Part shown: one piece after another, positions 8,523-17,564 of the stretch
Numbering within the stretch: the stretch's first letter is position 1
Layout: each line of letters begins with the position of its first letter
From: an uncultured Flavobacteriales bacterium
Lineage (GTDB): Bacteria > Bacteroidota > Bacteroidia > Flavobacteriales_G > Salibacteraceae
Direction: 5' to 3'
Length of the DNA stretch: 64,000 bases
Assembly (NCBI GenBank): GCA_937899835.1
Contig: CALCCE010000094.1
Span: 1-64,000 of the forward strand
The notes under the pieces: generated by a model
The model's database searches: none
Told to the model about the DNA's origin: nothing
Seen by the model: the letters and a program-made list of their open reading frames with translations, nothing else
Made by a program: the position numbers and the translations under genes

Positions 8523-10151
8523 ATGCGCATTGTCCTGATTTTCATTAGCCTGCTAACCATGTCTACTTCCTGCCTTCAAACCACCCCTGTCGACTTGCTG
8601 GTGCGGAATGCAAAGATTCACAGCATGGACGAAGAAAACACCACTTACCAGGCCATGGCCATTAAGGACGGTAAGGTTGTGGAAATGGGCGCAGAATATG
8701 AAATCCTAAACAAATACACGGCAGAGGAGACCTTCGATGCCCGTACCAAAACGATCTATCCTGGGTTCATCGATGCACACTGCCATTTCTACGGATACGG
8801 TACCAACCTCACAAGAGCCAACTTGTTGGGCACCACCTCTTATGAGGAGGTATTGGAACGCATTGCCAATTACCCGAAAGAATTTCCGAATCAACCTTGG
8901 GTACTGGGCCGCGGCTGGGACCAAAACGATTGGGAAGTCAAAGAATTTCCCGATCGGGCACCATTGGACGAACTGTTTCCCAACATTCCGGTGATGCTGC
9001 ACCGAATTGATGGCCATGCCATCTTGGTGAATGGTAAGGCCCTTGAGATGGCCGGTGTTACGCCTGAAACGGAAGTATCGGGTGGTGAGATTGTGGTCAA
9101 AGACGGCAGGGTTACCGGTGTTTTGATCGACGGTGCCATGGATTTGGTACGCAGCATTGTGCCTGCTCCTACTAAAGAGCAAATGACCCAGGCTTTACTG
9201 CACGCGCAAGAGAAGTGTCTCGCGGTTGGCTTGACCACGGTGAGCGATGCTGGACTTAACAAGGCGGAGGTGGAGCTGATTGAGGAGTTGCACGAATCGG
9301 GTAAACTTCAAATGCGGGTTTATGCCATGCTGAGCGATACGGAGGAAAACCTGGATCATTACGTAGACCGGGGTCCTTATCAAACGGATCGGCTTACGGT
9401 GAAGGCTTTTAAATTCTACGCAGATGGCGCTTTGGGATCGCGTGGAGCTTGTATGTGTTTCCCCTACTCCGATGCTCCCGATCACCACGGCTTCATACTT
9501 CGCGACCGGCAGTACTACAGTCAAATGGCTGATTTGATGAAGCTGTCGGGTTTTCAAATGAACACGCACTGCATTGGAGATTCGGCCAACCGGATGATGC
9601 TCGACATTTACGGAGCGGTACTCAAAAACGAGACCGATCGCCGTTGGCGCATCGAACATGCACAGGTGGTGACCCCAGAGGATATTCCGCGCTTTGGCGA
9701 ATACCGGGTCATTCCATCGGTGCAACCTACTCACGCTACTTCCGACATGTATTGGGCGGAAGAGCGCCTGGGGCCGGATCGGATTAAAACGGCTTATGCC
9801 TATCAGGAGCTGTTGGCTCAAAATAAATTTCTTCCGCTCGGCACAGATTTTCCGGTGGAAGACATTAATCCTATGTTGACCTTTTATGCTGCTGTGGCCC
9901 GTCAAGACCTAAAGGGGTTTCCCGAAGGTGGTTTTCAATCCGAAAATGCTTTGACCCGGGAACAGGCCCTGCGCGGGATGACCATTTGGGCGGCCCTCGC
10001 CAATTTTGAAGAGCAACAAAAGGGCAGCTTGGAGGTGGGCAAAGTAGCCGATTTTGTAGTGCTCAATGTGGATTTGCTCAAGGCGCCCCTCAAGGCTATT
10101 CCTGAAGCTAAAGTGGCGGCAACTTTCATCAACGGTCAACAGGTGTACTGA
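8523..10151 (+). CDS. YtcJ-like amidohydrolase, lipoprotein
   Basis: 542 residues from the ATG at 8523, chosen because the promoter lies across the upstream ATG at 8469 and because a lipoprotein signal begins here (hydrophobic core, then STSC with Cys17). The metal-binding HxH of the amidohydrolase superfamily is His86/His88 (DAHCHF). Further family marks are ADGALGSRGA, HCIGDSAN, RIEHAQ and GTDFPVE near the C-terminus. The Amidohydro_3/YtcJ group includes exo-enzymes acting on amides and cyclic imides of unknown natural substrate. A lipid anchor places it at the outer face of the inner membrane or inner face of the outer membrane. Confidence 0.88.
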   Translation: MRIVLIFISLLTMSTSCLQTTPVDLLVRNAKIHSMDEENTTYQAMAIKDGKVVEMGAEYEILNKYTAEETFDARTKTIYPGFIDAHCHFYGYGTNLTRANLLGTTSYEEVLERIANYPKEFPNQPWVLGRGWDQNDWEVKEFPDRAPLDELFPNIPVMLHRIDGHAILVNGKALEMAGVTPETEVSGGEIVVKDGRVTGVLIDGAMDLVRSIVPAPTKEQMTQALLHAQEKCLAVGLTTVSDAGLNKAEVELIEELHESGKLQMRVYAMLSDTEENLDHYVDRGPYQTDRLTVKAFKFYADGALGSRGACMCFPYSDAPDHHGFILRDRQYYSQMADLMKLSGFQMNTHCIGDSANRMMLDIYGAVLKNETDRRWRIEHAQVVTPEDIPRFGEYRVIPSVQPTHATSDMYWAEERLGPDRIKTAYAYQELLAQNKFLPLGTDFPVEDINPMLTFYAAVARQDLKGFPEGGFQSENALTREQALRGMTIWAALANFEEQQKGSLEVGKVADFVVLNVDLLKAPLKAIPEAKVAATFINGQQVY

Positions 10152-10154
10152 TTC

Positions 10155-10988
10155 ATGCAGCGCCAACACAAAGAGGCCTTAAAAAACAGGCTGCCTTCCT
10201 TCGTTTTTTCGGTCTACCACAGTCTACGAATTCTAATTATTGATATTGGGTATGCGTGGGCCAAGGTGCAGTTGGTGGGAAAAACCGTCACCTGCCCTGT
10301 CTGTGAGCGGTCTTTTCGAGCGTTTCGACCGGGGGGCAAGGGCATCGAAATTTTAAAGCAATACCAAGTGGTTGGCGCTGGCTTTCGCCTCAACAGCATT
10401 TGTCCTCATTGCCGATCGAAAGAACGGGATCGCTTGCTCTGGCTCTACCTCAACGATTACAGTTCGCTGCTGGCCACTCCCATCCGCTTGCTGCACATGG
10501 CGCCCGAAGTAAGCCTGAAACCGGTTTTTCAAAATCACCCCAACGTTGAATACCTCAACGGAGACCTCGACCCTAAGTTGGCCGACCTTGAGTTGGACCT
10601 GACGCAACTCGACTTTCCGGACGAGAGTTTGGATGCTTTGATTTGCAACCATGTGTTGGAGCACATTCCCGACGATCGAAGGGCGATGCGCGAAGTGCTG
10701 CGCGTCTTAAAACCGGGCGGCTGGGCCATTTTGCAGGTGCCTATTGCGCAAAAACTCGACACGACCATTGAAGATCCTGAATTGGAAGATCCGGTGGAAC
10801 GCGAAAAGCGTTTCGGACAATATGATCATGTGCGCATTTATGGAAAGGATTACGGCGAACGCCTGAAAAGTTGCGGCTTTGATTTAACAGTGGTTACCCC
10901 GGAAAGCCTTGTAGCCGAAGAAGGTATCTGGAAATACGCCCTTTTGCGCAAAGAGCATTTGTTCGTTGCCCGAAAGCCGCGTCAATAG
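10155..10988 (+). CDS. Class I SAM-dependent methyltransferase with Zn-ribbon-like N-terminus
   Basis: 277 residues. Two CxxC pairs (Cys47/Cys50 and Cys83/Cys86) flank a short basic segment and would form a zinc knuckle. A Rossmann methyltransferase domain follows: LHMAPE (113-118) as the motif I region, DLDP, then CNHVLEHIPDD (164-174) and LRVLKPGGW (182-190), which are the Methyltransf_11 signatures. The canonical GxGxG is replaced by the MAPE variant seen in glycosyltransferase-associated methyltransferases. Begins four bases after the amidohydrolase stop and overlaps the convergent gene by seven bases. Substrate unknown; cell-surface glycan or lipid methylation is a guess. Confidence 0.82.
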   Translation: MQRQHKEALKNRLPSFVFSVYHSLRILIIDIGYAWAKVQLVGKTVTCPVCERSFRAFRPGGKGIEILKQYQVVGAGFRLNSICPHCRSKERDRLLWLYLNDYSSLLATPIRLLHMAPEVSLKPVFQNHPNVEYLNGDLDPKLADLELDLTQLDFPDESLDALICNHVLEHIPDDRRAMREVLRVLKPGGWAILQVPIAQKLDTTIEDPELEDPVEREKRFGQYDHVRIYGKDYGERLKSCGFDLTVVTPESLVAEEGIWKYALLRKEHLFVARKPRQ

Positions 10989-12553
10989 GTCAACTCACAC
11001 CAGCGTTGCCGGTTATAATCTTTTTCTCCAAACAATAGCACTTCATTGTAGTACAGGCTAATGCCTGCTACCCGAAAGGGGACAAAGCGTTCTTTGTTCT
11101 TAAACAGCAGTTCTTTTCTTTCAATTCCTTTTTCGGTTACCTCTAAAGCAAAGGTGCCGCCGTTTTGGGTGCCCATCAGTACTTTGGAGGGATTAAAATT
11201 GGCCTTATTCTGCTTTTCGGTAATGGCTACGCTGCTTAAAAGTACCACTCCCCAATCGGTTGCCTGTGCTATAATGCCGGACCTGAAGCGCGTGTTGTAG
11301 TCGGTCAATTCCCACCGGTTCCACTTTTCTTCCCAAAGCAAATCTCCAGACTGTAGATCGAAACCCACTACCAGAGCTGGCCCAACAACTATTTTACCGC
11401 TAAGTACGGCCGTAACTTGTTTCCAAAACACCTTAGAGGGCAACAAATAGGACCCAAAACCTCCTTCGTGTTGTACTTCACTTACCACAAAAGCACAGTT
11501 TTGGGAAAACTCAAGGCTTACAATTCGGTAGTTGTTGTGGAATGTACTATTCCGAACCACGCTGGTTCGGTTTTCTCCCTTGATGGCCTGAACACCTGAG
11601 GATTTAAGGCGTTTTTCAGCAGCATCCAATTGTAGCCAGAAATAGCTACCAACTATCGCACTACCGCTTACGGATTCACTAATAAAACCGGCTACCCAAG
11701 GATTTCCGGTTGGGTCAAGCGCCATGTGGGCACTGGTGACGATCCCATCTTCCGGTGAAACTTCCAAAGCATAACCTTCTGATGCTGCTTTGAGGATAAT
11801 CATCATCAGTTTTCGCTTTTGGGGAATGTATTTTTCATCCAAAGGGCCGTCAAGAGATAGTAACGAGAATACTTCTCCTTGCGCATTGATCTCGACCTGA
11901 AGTTGTCCTATCTGAGATTTGGGTGGTTTATTTACCCAACGGTCGCTTTCCTGAAGCATTTTCTCGCCCTGTGTGTCGAACTCTACTTGCGAGAATGCGC
12001 CAATGGTTCCGCCATCTTCCAACCAGCTGATTTCTACCCGGCCTTTTTGATTTTCTTCCAGGCAAAGCCGGTAAACTAACATGTAATCACCCTTTGCTTG
12101 TAACCGAACCTCGTCGAGAAAAATAGAAGGGGATGAATGTTGCTTTTGGAGCTGGGTGACAGGCTTCACCACTCCGGTTTTCACATTGATTTCCCCCAAC
12201 CAAAGTTGCCTTTGCTTTTTTTCCAATAATTGAATCAGGCCCCAAAAACGGTCTTGGTACTTCACTACTTCCATCACCAGCGCACCTTTCATCCCGGACA
12301 CGGTCAAGGCGCGTTGACGAAGCAAGTCGTAGCTCGAACAAGAATATTCCTGAAGATAGCGGGGCCCTCGCTCGTTGTCCGGAGAACCGGTGACCGAGAA
12401 AGAGAGGAACCTTTCATTATCTAACTTAAAACACGCCTTGGGCACCGTATGGTTGGCAGGCTTGTGCGTGACACCAAATTTTACACTTGGAATTTGAGCA
12501 CCTACACTCAAGGAGAGCAAGGCCCCGATCAGGGGAAATGCGATGGATTTCAA
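10982..12553 (-). CDS. Secreted protein of unknown function, probable beta-propeller
   Basis: 523 residues with a signal peptide (1-19, ending SVGAQ). The mature part is beta-rich, with recurring aromatic and Gly-rich turns (for example FWGLIQLL, GDYMLVYRL, GNPWVAGFI, GDLLWEEKWNRWE). The GFDLQSGDLLWEEKW segment resembles a PQQ/WD-like propeller blade, in which a value is compared across repeats. I do not recognise a named family. It is convergent with the methyltransferase and divergent from the acyl-CoA synthetase. Confidence 0.65.
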   Translation of the reverse strand: MKSIAFPLIGALLSLSVGAQIPSVKFGVTHKPANHTVPKACFKLDNERFLSFSVTGSPDNERGPRYLQEYSCSSYDLLRQRALTVSGMKGALVMEVVKYQDRFWGLIQLLEKKQRQLWLGEINVKTGVVKPVTQLQKQHSSPSIFLDEVRLQAKGDYMLVYRLCLEENQKGRVEISWLEDGGTIGAFSQVEFDTQGEKMLQESDRWVNKPPKSQIGQLQVEINAQGEVFSLLSLDGPLDEKYIPQKRKLMMIILKAASEGYALEVSPEDGIVTSAHMALDPTGNPWVAGFISESVSGSAIVGSYFWLQLDAAEKRLKSSGVQAIKGENRTSVVRNSTFHNNYRIVSLEFSQNCAFVVSEVQHEGGFGSYLLPSKVFWKQVTAVLSGKIVVGPALVVGFDLQSGDLLWEEKWNRWELTDYNTRFRSGIIAQATDWGVVLLSSVAITEKQNKANFNPSKVLMGTQNGGTFALEVTEKGIERKELLFKNKERFVPFRVAGISLYYNEVLLFGEKDYNRQRWCELTY

Positions 12554-12715
12554 AATAACTGTTTTGAGAATAATTTGAGCCTCCGTATAACGAAGTATTG
12601 CAAATCAAAATTGCTTCTTACCGCAATGTCCTGGAAAATTACCCCATGCCCTACCACGATCGCAGAAATATTCCTTATTTTGGATTTATCCTTTCCCCTT
12701 TAAACTAACAAAGCA

Positions 12716-14491
12716 ATGAGCATAAAGGTAACGCGCCTTTTCGATGCCCCTTATTTTCAAAAGGAAAACTTTAGGCAAGAAACCGCTCTTGCGGCAAAAA
12801 TTGACGGGCAGTGGATTTCCACCAGTACAGAAGATTGGCTTCGACAGTCCAATGACATGAGTAAAGGATTGTTGAAATTGGGCATCGGTCCGGACGATAA
12901 AGTGGCCTTGATTTCGAACAACCGCCCGGAATGGTGCATTGCCGATACGGCCATTCTACAAATTGGGGCCGTAGATGTGCCCATCTATCCTACCATTTCG
13001 GAGGACGATTACCGGCACATTTTCAACGATGCCGGCATCAAAATTTGTATCGTTTCTGACGAGGAGTTGCTGGGCAAGGTAAAGGCCATTTTTGATGATA
13101 TTCCAACGCTTTCGGCTATCTATACTTTCGATAAAATTGAAGGTGCCCAACACTGGACCGAGATTATGGAGTTGGGAAAAGACGGCGATCAGGCAGAAGT
13201 AGATCGGCTTAAAGATGCGGTGAAAGAAACCGACCTCGCTACGTTGATTTATACCTCGGGCACCACAGGTTTGCCCAAAGGGGTAATGCTCTCCCACCAA
13301 AACATCATGAGCAATGTGTGGGGTTCTGAAAAACGCCTACCGGTTTCCCCGGGCATGCGCTCGTTGAGTTTTCTTCCGGTTTGCCACATCTACGAACGGA
13401 TGCTCATTTACCTCTATGCAGTATCGGGCATCTCCATTTACTTCGCTGAATCGTTGGATACCATTGGCGACAACCTTCGGGAGGTGAAACCACAGGTATT
13501 TAGTGCTGTGCCCCGGTTGCTCGAAAAAGTATACGAGCGAATTATGGCCAAAGGCAATGAGTTGACCGGTATTAAACGCGGATTGTTTTTCTGGGCCATC
13601 AGTCTCGGAGAACAATACAAACCCTTCAAAGCCAATGGTGGTTGGTATGAGTTCAAGCTTTCCATTGCCCGCAAGTTGATCTTCAGCAAATGGCAAGAAG
13701 CCTTAGGAGGCCAAACTTTGGCGGTTTCAAGCGGTAGTGCTGCACTTTCTCCGCGGCTCAACCGGATTTTCATGGCGGCAGGCATTCCGGTAATGGAAGG
13801 ATATGGACTTACCGAAACCTCTCCGGTAGTTTCTGTAAACTGTCAAGAAAACAAGGGCGTACAGATAGGAACTTGTGGGCGTCCATTGCATAATGTAGAG
13901 GTGAAAATTGCCGATGATGGTGAAATTGTAGTGAAGGGTCCTAATGTAATGATGGGCTACTACAACCGTCCCGACCTTACCCGCGAAGTGCTTACCGAAG
14001 ACGGTTGGTTCCATACGGGGGATATTGGCACCCTGGTCGATGGAGAGTTCTTAAAGATTACCGACCGGAAAAAAGAAATTTTTAAAACCTCCGGTGGAAA
14101 ATACATTGCTCCACAGATCATGGAGAATAAATTCAAAGAATCGCGGTTCATCGAGCAAATCATGGTCATTGGTGAAAACCAAAAACACCCTGCGGCATTG
14201 GTGGTTCCCAACTTTGAGTTTGTGCACGCCTGGGCGAAGGAAAAAGGTTTTTCCCTCGCAGACAATGCCGACCTCATTCAAAACGAAAGGGTACAAGCAC
14301 GTGTCTGGAAAGAGGTGGACCGCCTGAACGCTGGTTTCGGGAATTACGAGAAGGTGAAAAAGATCGAACTCTGCCCGGCCGATTGGTCGGTAGATACGGG
14401 TGAACTGACTCCTACGCTGAAGCTAAAGCGGAAAAAGATTTTAGCTAAGTACCAAGCGCTACACGATCGTATTTACGGGGCATCTGTTTGA
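12716..14491 (+). CDS. Long-chain fatty acid--CoA ligase (AMP-forming)
   Basis: A 591-residue ANL-superfamily enzyme activating fatty acids to acyl-CoA through acyl-adenylate. The P-loop YTSGTTGLPKG is at 179-189, the adenine motif GYGLTETSP near 362-370, TGDIG and the hinge TDRKKEIFKTSGGKY near 435-460 with the A10-type lysine late in the sequence. Length and absence of a membrane segment fit the FadD15/long-chain branch common in Bacteroidota. It would supply substrate for the beta-oxidation operon at 46524-51970. It overlaps the convergent DUF2652 gene by 19 bases. Confidence 0.93.
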   Translation: MSIKVTRLFDAPYFQKENFRQETALAAKIDGQWISTSTEDWLRQSNDMSKGLLKLGIGPDDKVALISNNRPEWCIADTAILQIGAVDVPIYPTISEDDYRHIFNDAGIKICIVSDEELLGKVKAIFDDIPTLSAIYTFDKIEGAQHWTEIMELGKDGDQAEVDRLKDAVKETDLATLIYTSGTTGLPKGVMLSHQNIMSNVWGSEKRLPVSPGMRSLSFLPVCHIYERMLIYLYAVSGISIYFAESLDTIGDNLREVKPQVFSAVPRLLEKVYERIMAKGNELTGIKRGLFFWAISLGEQYKPFKANGGWYEFKLSIARKLIFSKWQEALGGQTLAVSSGSAALSPRLNRIFMAAGIPVMEGYGLTETSPVVSVNCQENKGVQIGTCGRPLHNVEVKIADDGEIVVKGPNVMMGYYNRPDLTREVLTEDGWFHTGDIGTLVDGEFLKITDRKKEIFKTSGGKYIAPQIMENKFKESRFIEQIMVIGENQKHPAALVVPNFEFVHAWAKEKGFSLADNADLIQNERVQARVWKEVDRLNAGFGNYEKVKKIELCPADWSVDTGELTPTLKLKRKKILAKYQALHDRIYGASV

Positions 14492-15579
14492 TACTCTTCG
14501 ATGCCCTTTTCTGACTCTGCAAAGCGTTTGAGGCTGTGTAGCGTTTTGGGCATGTTTCGCTTGAGTTGCTTTTGAACCGGCAAAGCCAGTAATTTTCCAA
14601 TCCATGGATAGGGTTTGAGGTGGGCTTCTCCCCGTAATTTGCATTGGTGTTCTGCCAAGGGGGTCACCACAAAATAGTTGGCAAATTGCTGCAACAAAGG
14701 GAATTTATCAACGACCTCTCCATATACCATGTCATCATTATTTGATGCGCCCGAAAGGGTTCTAAAACGTAAGCGGGCAGTGGGAAACACACAGATGTGC
14801 TCCATCCCTGCACGGTTCAGTTGGCCTTTTTCGAATTCTAATTCTTGAGCAGCCTTGTTCCAGAGCATTCGGTAATCCAAATTCGTGAGTAGCTCAAAAA
14901 CGGTACTTGCCGAGCAGTTGATAACCGTTTCGGCCACAATCGGATTGGCTTGCCGTTCTGGCAACGGAGGCGGATCGGGCAAACGAACTTCTGCGTGCAA
15001 ATTGGTCAGTGGAATGTAGGTATACTCCATCTTACCCACATCGCTGTAGGTCGCACTACCACTAAAAGAGGAAGCCCACGAATTGTTCAATGCGCTAGCG
15101 CTGACTTCCTTTGGATCAAAAGCCTGGCTAAAAAGTGCATATTCTCCTCCCTCAATCTCGTTTTTCAGCAGGCGATGGGCCACAATAACCGCTTTGCCGT
15201 GCAGTTTTTTGTGGTTGCGAATTTTAATAAAATCAAACTGGCCAGCGTGGATCACCACTTTTAGCGTAAGCCCCGAAGCATTGCTACAAGCACCACACTG
15301 GCATACCCTGTCTCGATCGTATTGCCTCAAATGAGTATGAAACCGAACGAACAATGTACGCACCTGATCGATGAGTTCTTCGGCGGTGGGTACATCTTCA
15401 AAACGGTAAAACAATACGGCATCTCCTTCAATTTCAGATACCTGCATTTTTAACTGATTGGAAGCAAGTACAAGGTCTAATAACTCAGCAATGATGTGTT
15501 GGCTGTGCTGAATTTCGGTTTGGGTCACAAACTCAGAGAAACCGCTGATGTCGGGAATGAAGAGAAGGGAGTCGGCCAT
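14473..15579 (-). CDS. DUF2652 cyclase-like protein fused to an SRPBCC domain
   Basis: 368 residues. The first 170 match the class III nucleotide-cyclase fold: Asp10 in PDISGF (metal site of cyclases), GDAV with Asp53 (second metal Asp), then HGKAVIVAHR at 127-136, where the usual catalytic Asn is Ile132 but Arg136 is kept. A Cys cluster (Cys93, Cys95, Cys98) sits in an inserted loop and could bind zinc. Residues about 215-350 read as an SRPBCC/START-type hydrophobic-ligand domain (SASTVFELLTNLDYRMLW). DUF2652 has no proven activity. Losing the Asn argues against normal cyclisation. Convergent with the acyl-CoA synthetase. Confidence 0.8.
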   Translation of the reverse strand: MADSLLFIPDISGFSEFVTQTEIQHSQHIIAELLDLVLASNQLKMQVSEIEGDAVLFYRFEDVPTAEELIDQVRTLFVRFHTHLRQYDRDRVCQCGACSNASGLTLKVVIHAGQFDFIKIRNHKKLHGKAVIVAHRLLKNEIEGGEYALFSQAFDPKEVSASALNNSWASSFSGSATYSDVGKMEYTYIPLTNLHAEVRLPDPPPLPERQANPIVAETVINCSASTVFELLTNLDYRMLWNKAAQELEFEKGQLNRAGMEHICVFPTARLRFRTLSGASNNDDMVYGEVVDKFPLLQQFANYFVVTPLAEHQCKLRGEAHLKPYPWIGKLLALPVQKQLKRNMPKTLHSLKRFAESEKGIEEYQTDAP

Positions 15580-15659
15580 GCTGATTCAATGACCAAATTA
15601 GCAAAGAAAGGAGAGCGGGGGAAGACGTAGCGATTGCCAAAAAAGTTAAGAAATGCTAA

Positions 15660-15812
15660 TTATCGCTTGGGACACGATTTGCATTGCTTTTTACCTCGCT
15701 TGTATTTTTTACAGCACTTCTTCTTTTTGCCCTGTGCCAATTCAGACGGAAACAGTTCGGTTTGGCAATCGCAAAAAGAGACATCGGTAAGGTATTCTGC
15801 TTCGAACTTCAC
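15660..15812 (-). CDS. Tiny Lys/Cys-rich protein, GTG start
   Basis: 50 residues. The minus-strand frame begins with GTG at 15812 (an in-frame TGA lies two codons upstream) and ends with TAA at 15660. The C-terminal half is very basic and carries paired cysteines: KKKKCCKKYKRG then KQCKSCPKR. The first half has CDC (Cys14, Cys16). This resembles short Bacteroidota proteins ending in a CC-K-K-Y-K...C-x-x-C-P pattern that I have seen annotated as hypothetical. A zinc knuckle is likely. A TAGATTTG -7-like element lies about 16 bases before the start. Role unknown. Any protein prediction with an ATG-only rule would miss it. Confidence 0.6.
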   Translation of the reverse strand: MKFEAEYLTDVSFCDCQTELFPSELAQGKKKKCCKKYKRGKKQCKSCPKR

Positions 15813-15876
15813 GGATCAATCGTTTCGAACAAATCTAAATAAAAACAGGGGTGCGCAGTTACATCGGTGTAAGTAT

Positions 15877-16596
15877 CTACTTTGATTTCACCTGCTTTAA
15901 CGCACGAACCATGGCCTGCTCCAACTGTGCTTCGGTAGCGTAACCATTGGCCAGCATTTGCACTTGTTCTCCCGTTTGCAACAATACGGCCGGAAAGCCA
16001 CGAACCCCTAAACGGGAAGTCAGTTCAAAATCGGCTTGGGTGCGTTGGCGCATAGCACTCCCCTCAAATTTGTGTTGAAAGGTTTGAGGATCGATGGCCA
16101 GTGCCTTACAAATTTCGAGGTAAGTCTCAATCTGATTGGTATTCTGATTTTTCACATAGAAACACTCCTGCACCTGCTTGAAAAAAGCAAAGGTTTTTTC
16201 GGGTGCCAACTCCCTCACGGTAACCACAGCACGACAAGGGACTTCCGTATCGTAAACAAAGGTGTGGTCTTTCAATAGATCATAAGTGAAGGGTTGTCCG
16301 GTTCTTTCGTGTACCTCTGCCCAATGGTGTTGCAGGAAATTGGTCAGTTCCTCATCCATGGGATCAGTGGTTCCGGGCCTCAGCCCGCCGGCAATGACCA
16401 GCAAAGGATAGTCTTCCTGGTGTTTGTGTGCAAACTTTCCAAGCTCAGCCGAAATGCCCCAACACCAACTGCACATGGGGTCGCCAACGTAAATGATTCG
16501 GTTTTGTGAAGGCATTAAAGGATCATTTGTATCGGTTTGAGGAGTTGCTCCCCCAAAAAGGAGCATTACCATTAATCCTCCCAAAAAATGTTTCAT
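15877..16596 (-). CDS. DsbA-family thiol-disulfide oxidoreductase
   Basis: 239 residues from the ATG at 16596 (a TTG two codons upstream is possible). The signal peptide is residues 1-18. The redox motif CSWC is at Cys42-Cys45 within GDPMCSWCWG, followed by an alpha-helical insertion and the thioredoxin strand with cis-Pro (GVRGFPAVLL, near 202-211). The DPMCSWCWG form belongs to the FrnE-like/2-hydroxychromene isomerase-like DsbA branch. A periplasmic role in disulfide formation or isomerisation is inferred. No partner such as DsbB is nearby. Confidence 0.88.
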   Translation of the reverse strand: MKHFLGGLMVMLLFGGATPQTDTNDPLMPSQNRIIYVGDPMCSWCWGISAELGKFAHKHQEDYPLLVIAGGLRPGTTDPMDEELTNFLQHHWAEVHERTGQPFTYDLLKDHTFVYDTEVPCRAVVTVRELAPEKTFAFFKQVQECFYVKNQNTNQIETYLEICKALAIDPQTFQHKFEGSAMRQRTQADFELTSRLGVRGFPAVLLQTGEQVQMLANGYATEAQLEQAMVRALKQVKSK

Positions 16597-16874
16597 GCTC
16601 AAATGTAGTCAGTTTAATAAGGTCTGCACAGCAGTTAAAATGCCGCTTATTGTAAAGCAATCGCTTGTAGTACAGGAAAGTCAGTTTTTGTTAAAATTTT
16701 ATCCTGAGTGAACATTTCTTTGGTTTAGATTGTCCAGTTTTGCAGTAACGAGCCGTTAACCCCATCACCCGACCAAGCCCAGACCCAAAGGCAACGTCAC
16801 CCTTCGGCAAGTTTATTATTCACTTTCAGATGATCCATTCCATCTGAAGGAAAACAGTAATTCGATGACCCGAA

Positions 16875-17504
16875 ATGTATACTAACGCCCGAAAATCATT
16901 GATCGTAGAAAGCAGTGGCTTTTTACTCAATCACTTCCCCGTCCCTCAATTTAAGCTACAACAAGGTGAAGTGATTGGTCTTAACATTGGCGCTGGCGCC
17001 CACTTTTTTCAACTTGAAAAAGAAATCGTCCACCGCCTTACCGGAGAAATCAAATGCTCTGGTGTGCACCTCCATCAGCGAATGGCCTACGCTGAACCTC
17101 TATTAGAAAGGTGGTACCACCGCATGTTTTTGTCTCAAAAGATCAAAAACTACTGGCTGGAGCAAACTGGATCGAAACTGCACAAGCAACATCCTGTGCT
17201 TTCTGCCCTTCAAATTGAAGCGGACTTGCCCATTGAACGCCTCAATTGGAGTCAACGCAAATGGCTATCACTGTTTGCCCATTTCGAGCAGACTACTACT
17301 GTCATTTTCAACCTTCAAGGTTTAGGACCAAGGGCAGCCGATCAAACCATGTTGAAGGTCCGTGATTTTGTAGATTGTGGAAAGGCCGCCTTTCTAATTG
17401 ACAGCTTTGACGACCAGGCACAGAATTGCGATCGTTTCTATTCGCTGGAAATGTTTCAGCAGCCTTCTTTCAAGCGAGAGCCAGCCTTGTCGCTGGTTTC
17501 GTAA
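16875..17504 (+). CDS. Degenerate ABC-ATPase-like protein, catalytic motifs lost
   Basis: 209 residues. The layout follows an ABC ATPase: QQGEVIGLNIGAGAHFF (29-45) matches the strand and Walker A of GExxGLxGPNGAGKST but lacks the Lys-Ser/Thr; LTGEIKCSG follows at 55-63 as in LTGLIKPTSG; NWSQRKWLSL (124-133) sits where LSGGQ would be; VIFNLQGLGPRAADQ (143-157) matches a Walker B/D-loop in which Asp-Glu became Asn-Leu; IDSFDDQAQNCDRFYSLE (175-192) matches the H-loop region and CDR helix, with Ser177 at the H-loop position. So it keeps the fold but probably not ATP hydrolysis. Role unknown. No transporter gene is next to it. Confidence 0.7.
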   Translation: MYTNARKSLIVESSGFLLNHFPVPQFKLQQGEVIGLNIGAGAHFFQLEKEIVHRLTGEIKCSGVHLHQRMAYAEPLLERWYHRMFLSQKIKNYWLEQTGSKLHKQHPVLSALQIEADLPIERLNWSQRKWLSLFAHFEQTTTVIFNLQGLGPRAADQTMLKVRDFVDCGKAAFLIDSFDDQAQNCDRFYSLEMFQQPSFKREPALSLVS

Positions 17505-17538
17505 GCCTATCATGAGTATTAAGCTGGATCAAACTGCC

Positions 17539-17546
17539 TATTTTTG
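17539..17546 (+). promoter_or_regulatory. -7 element of the GNAT gene
   Basis: TATTTTTG, a full TAnnTTTG match. It overlaps an upstream ATG at 17544, so the translation start must be the ATG at 17565, with a leader of about a dozen bases. Confidence 0.5.
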
Positions 17547-17564
17547 CAGTTCATCCCGCTTTGT

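Noticed and set aside
9195-9905. Minus-strand frame of 236 codons inside the amidohydrolase gene
   Set aside because: Shadow of the YtcJ-like frame; no family marks.
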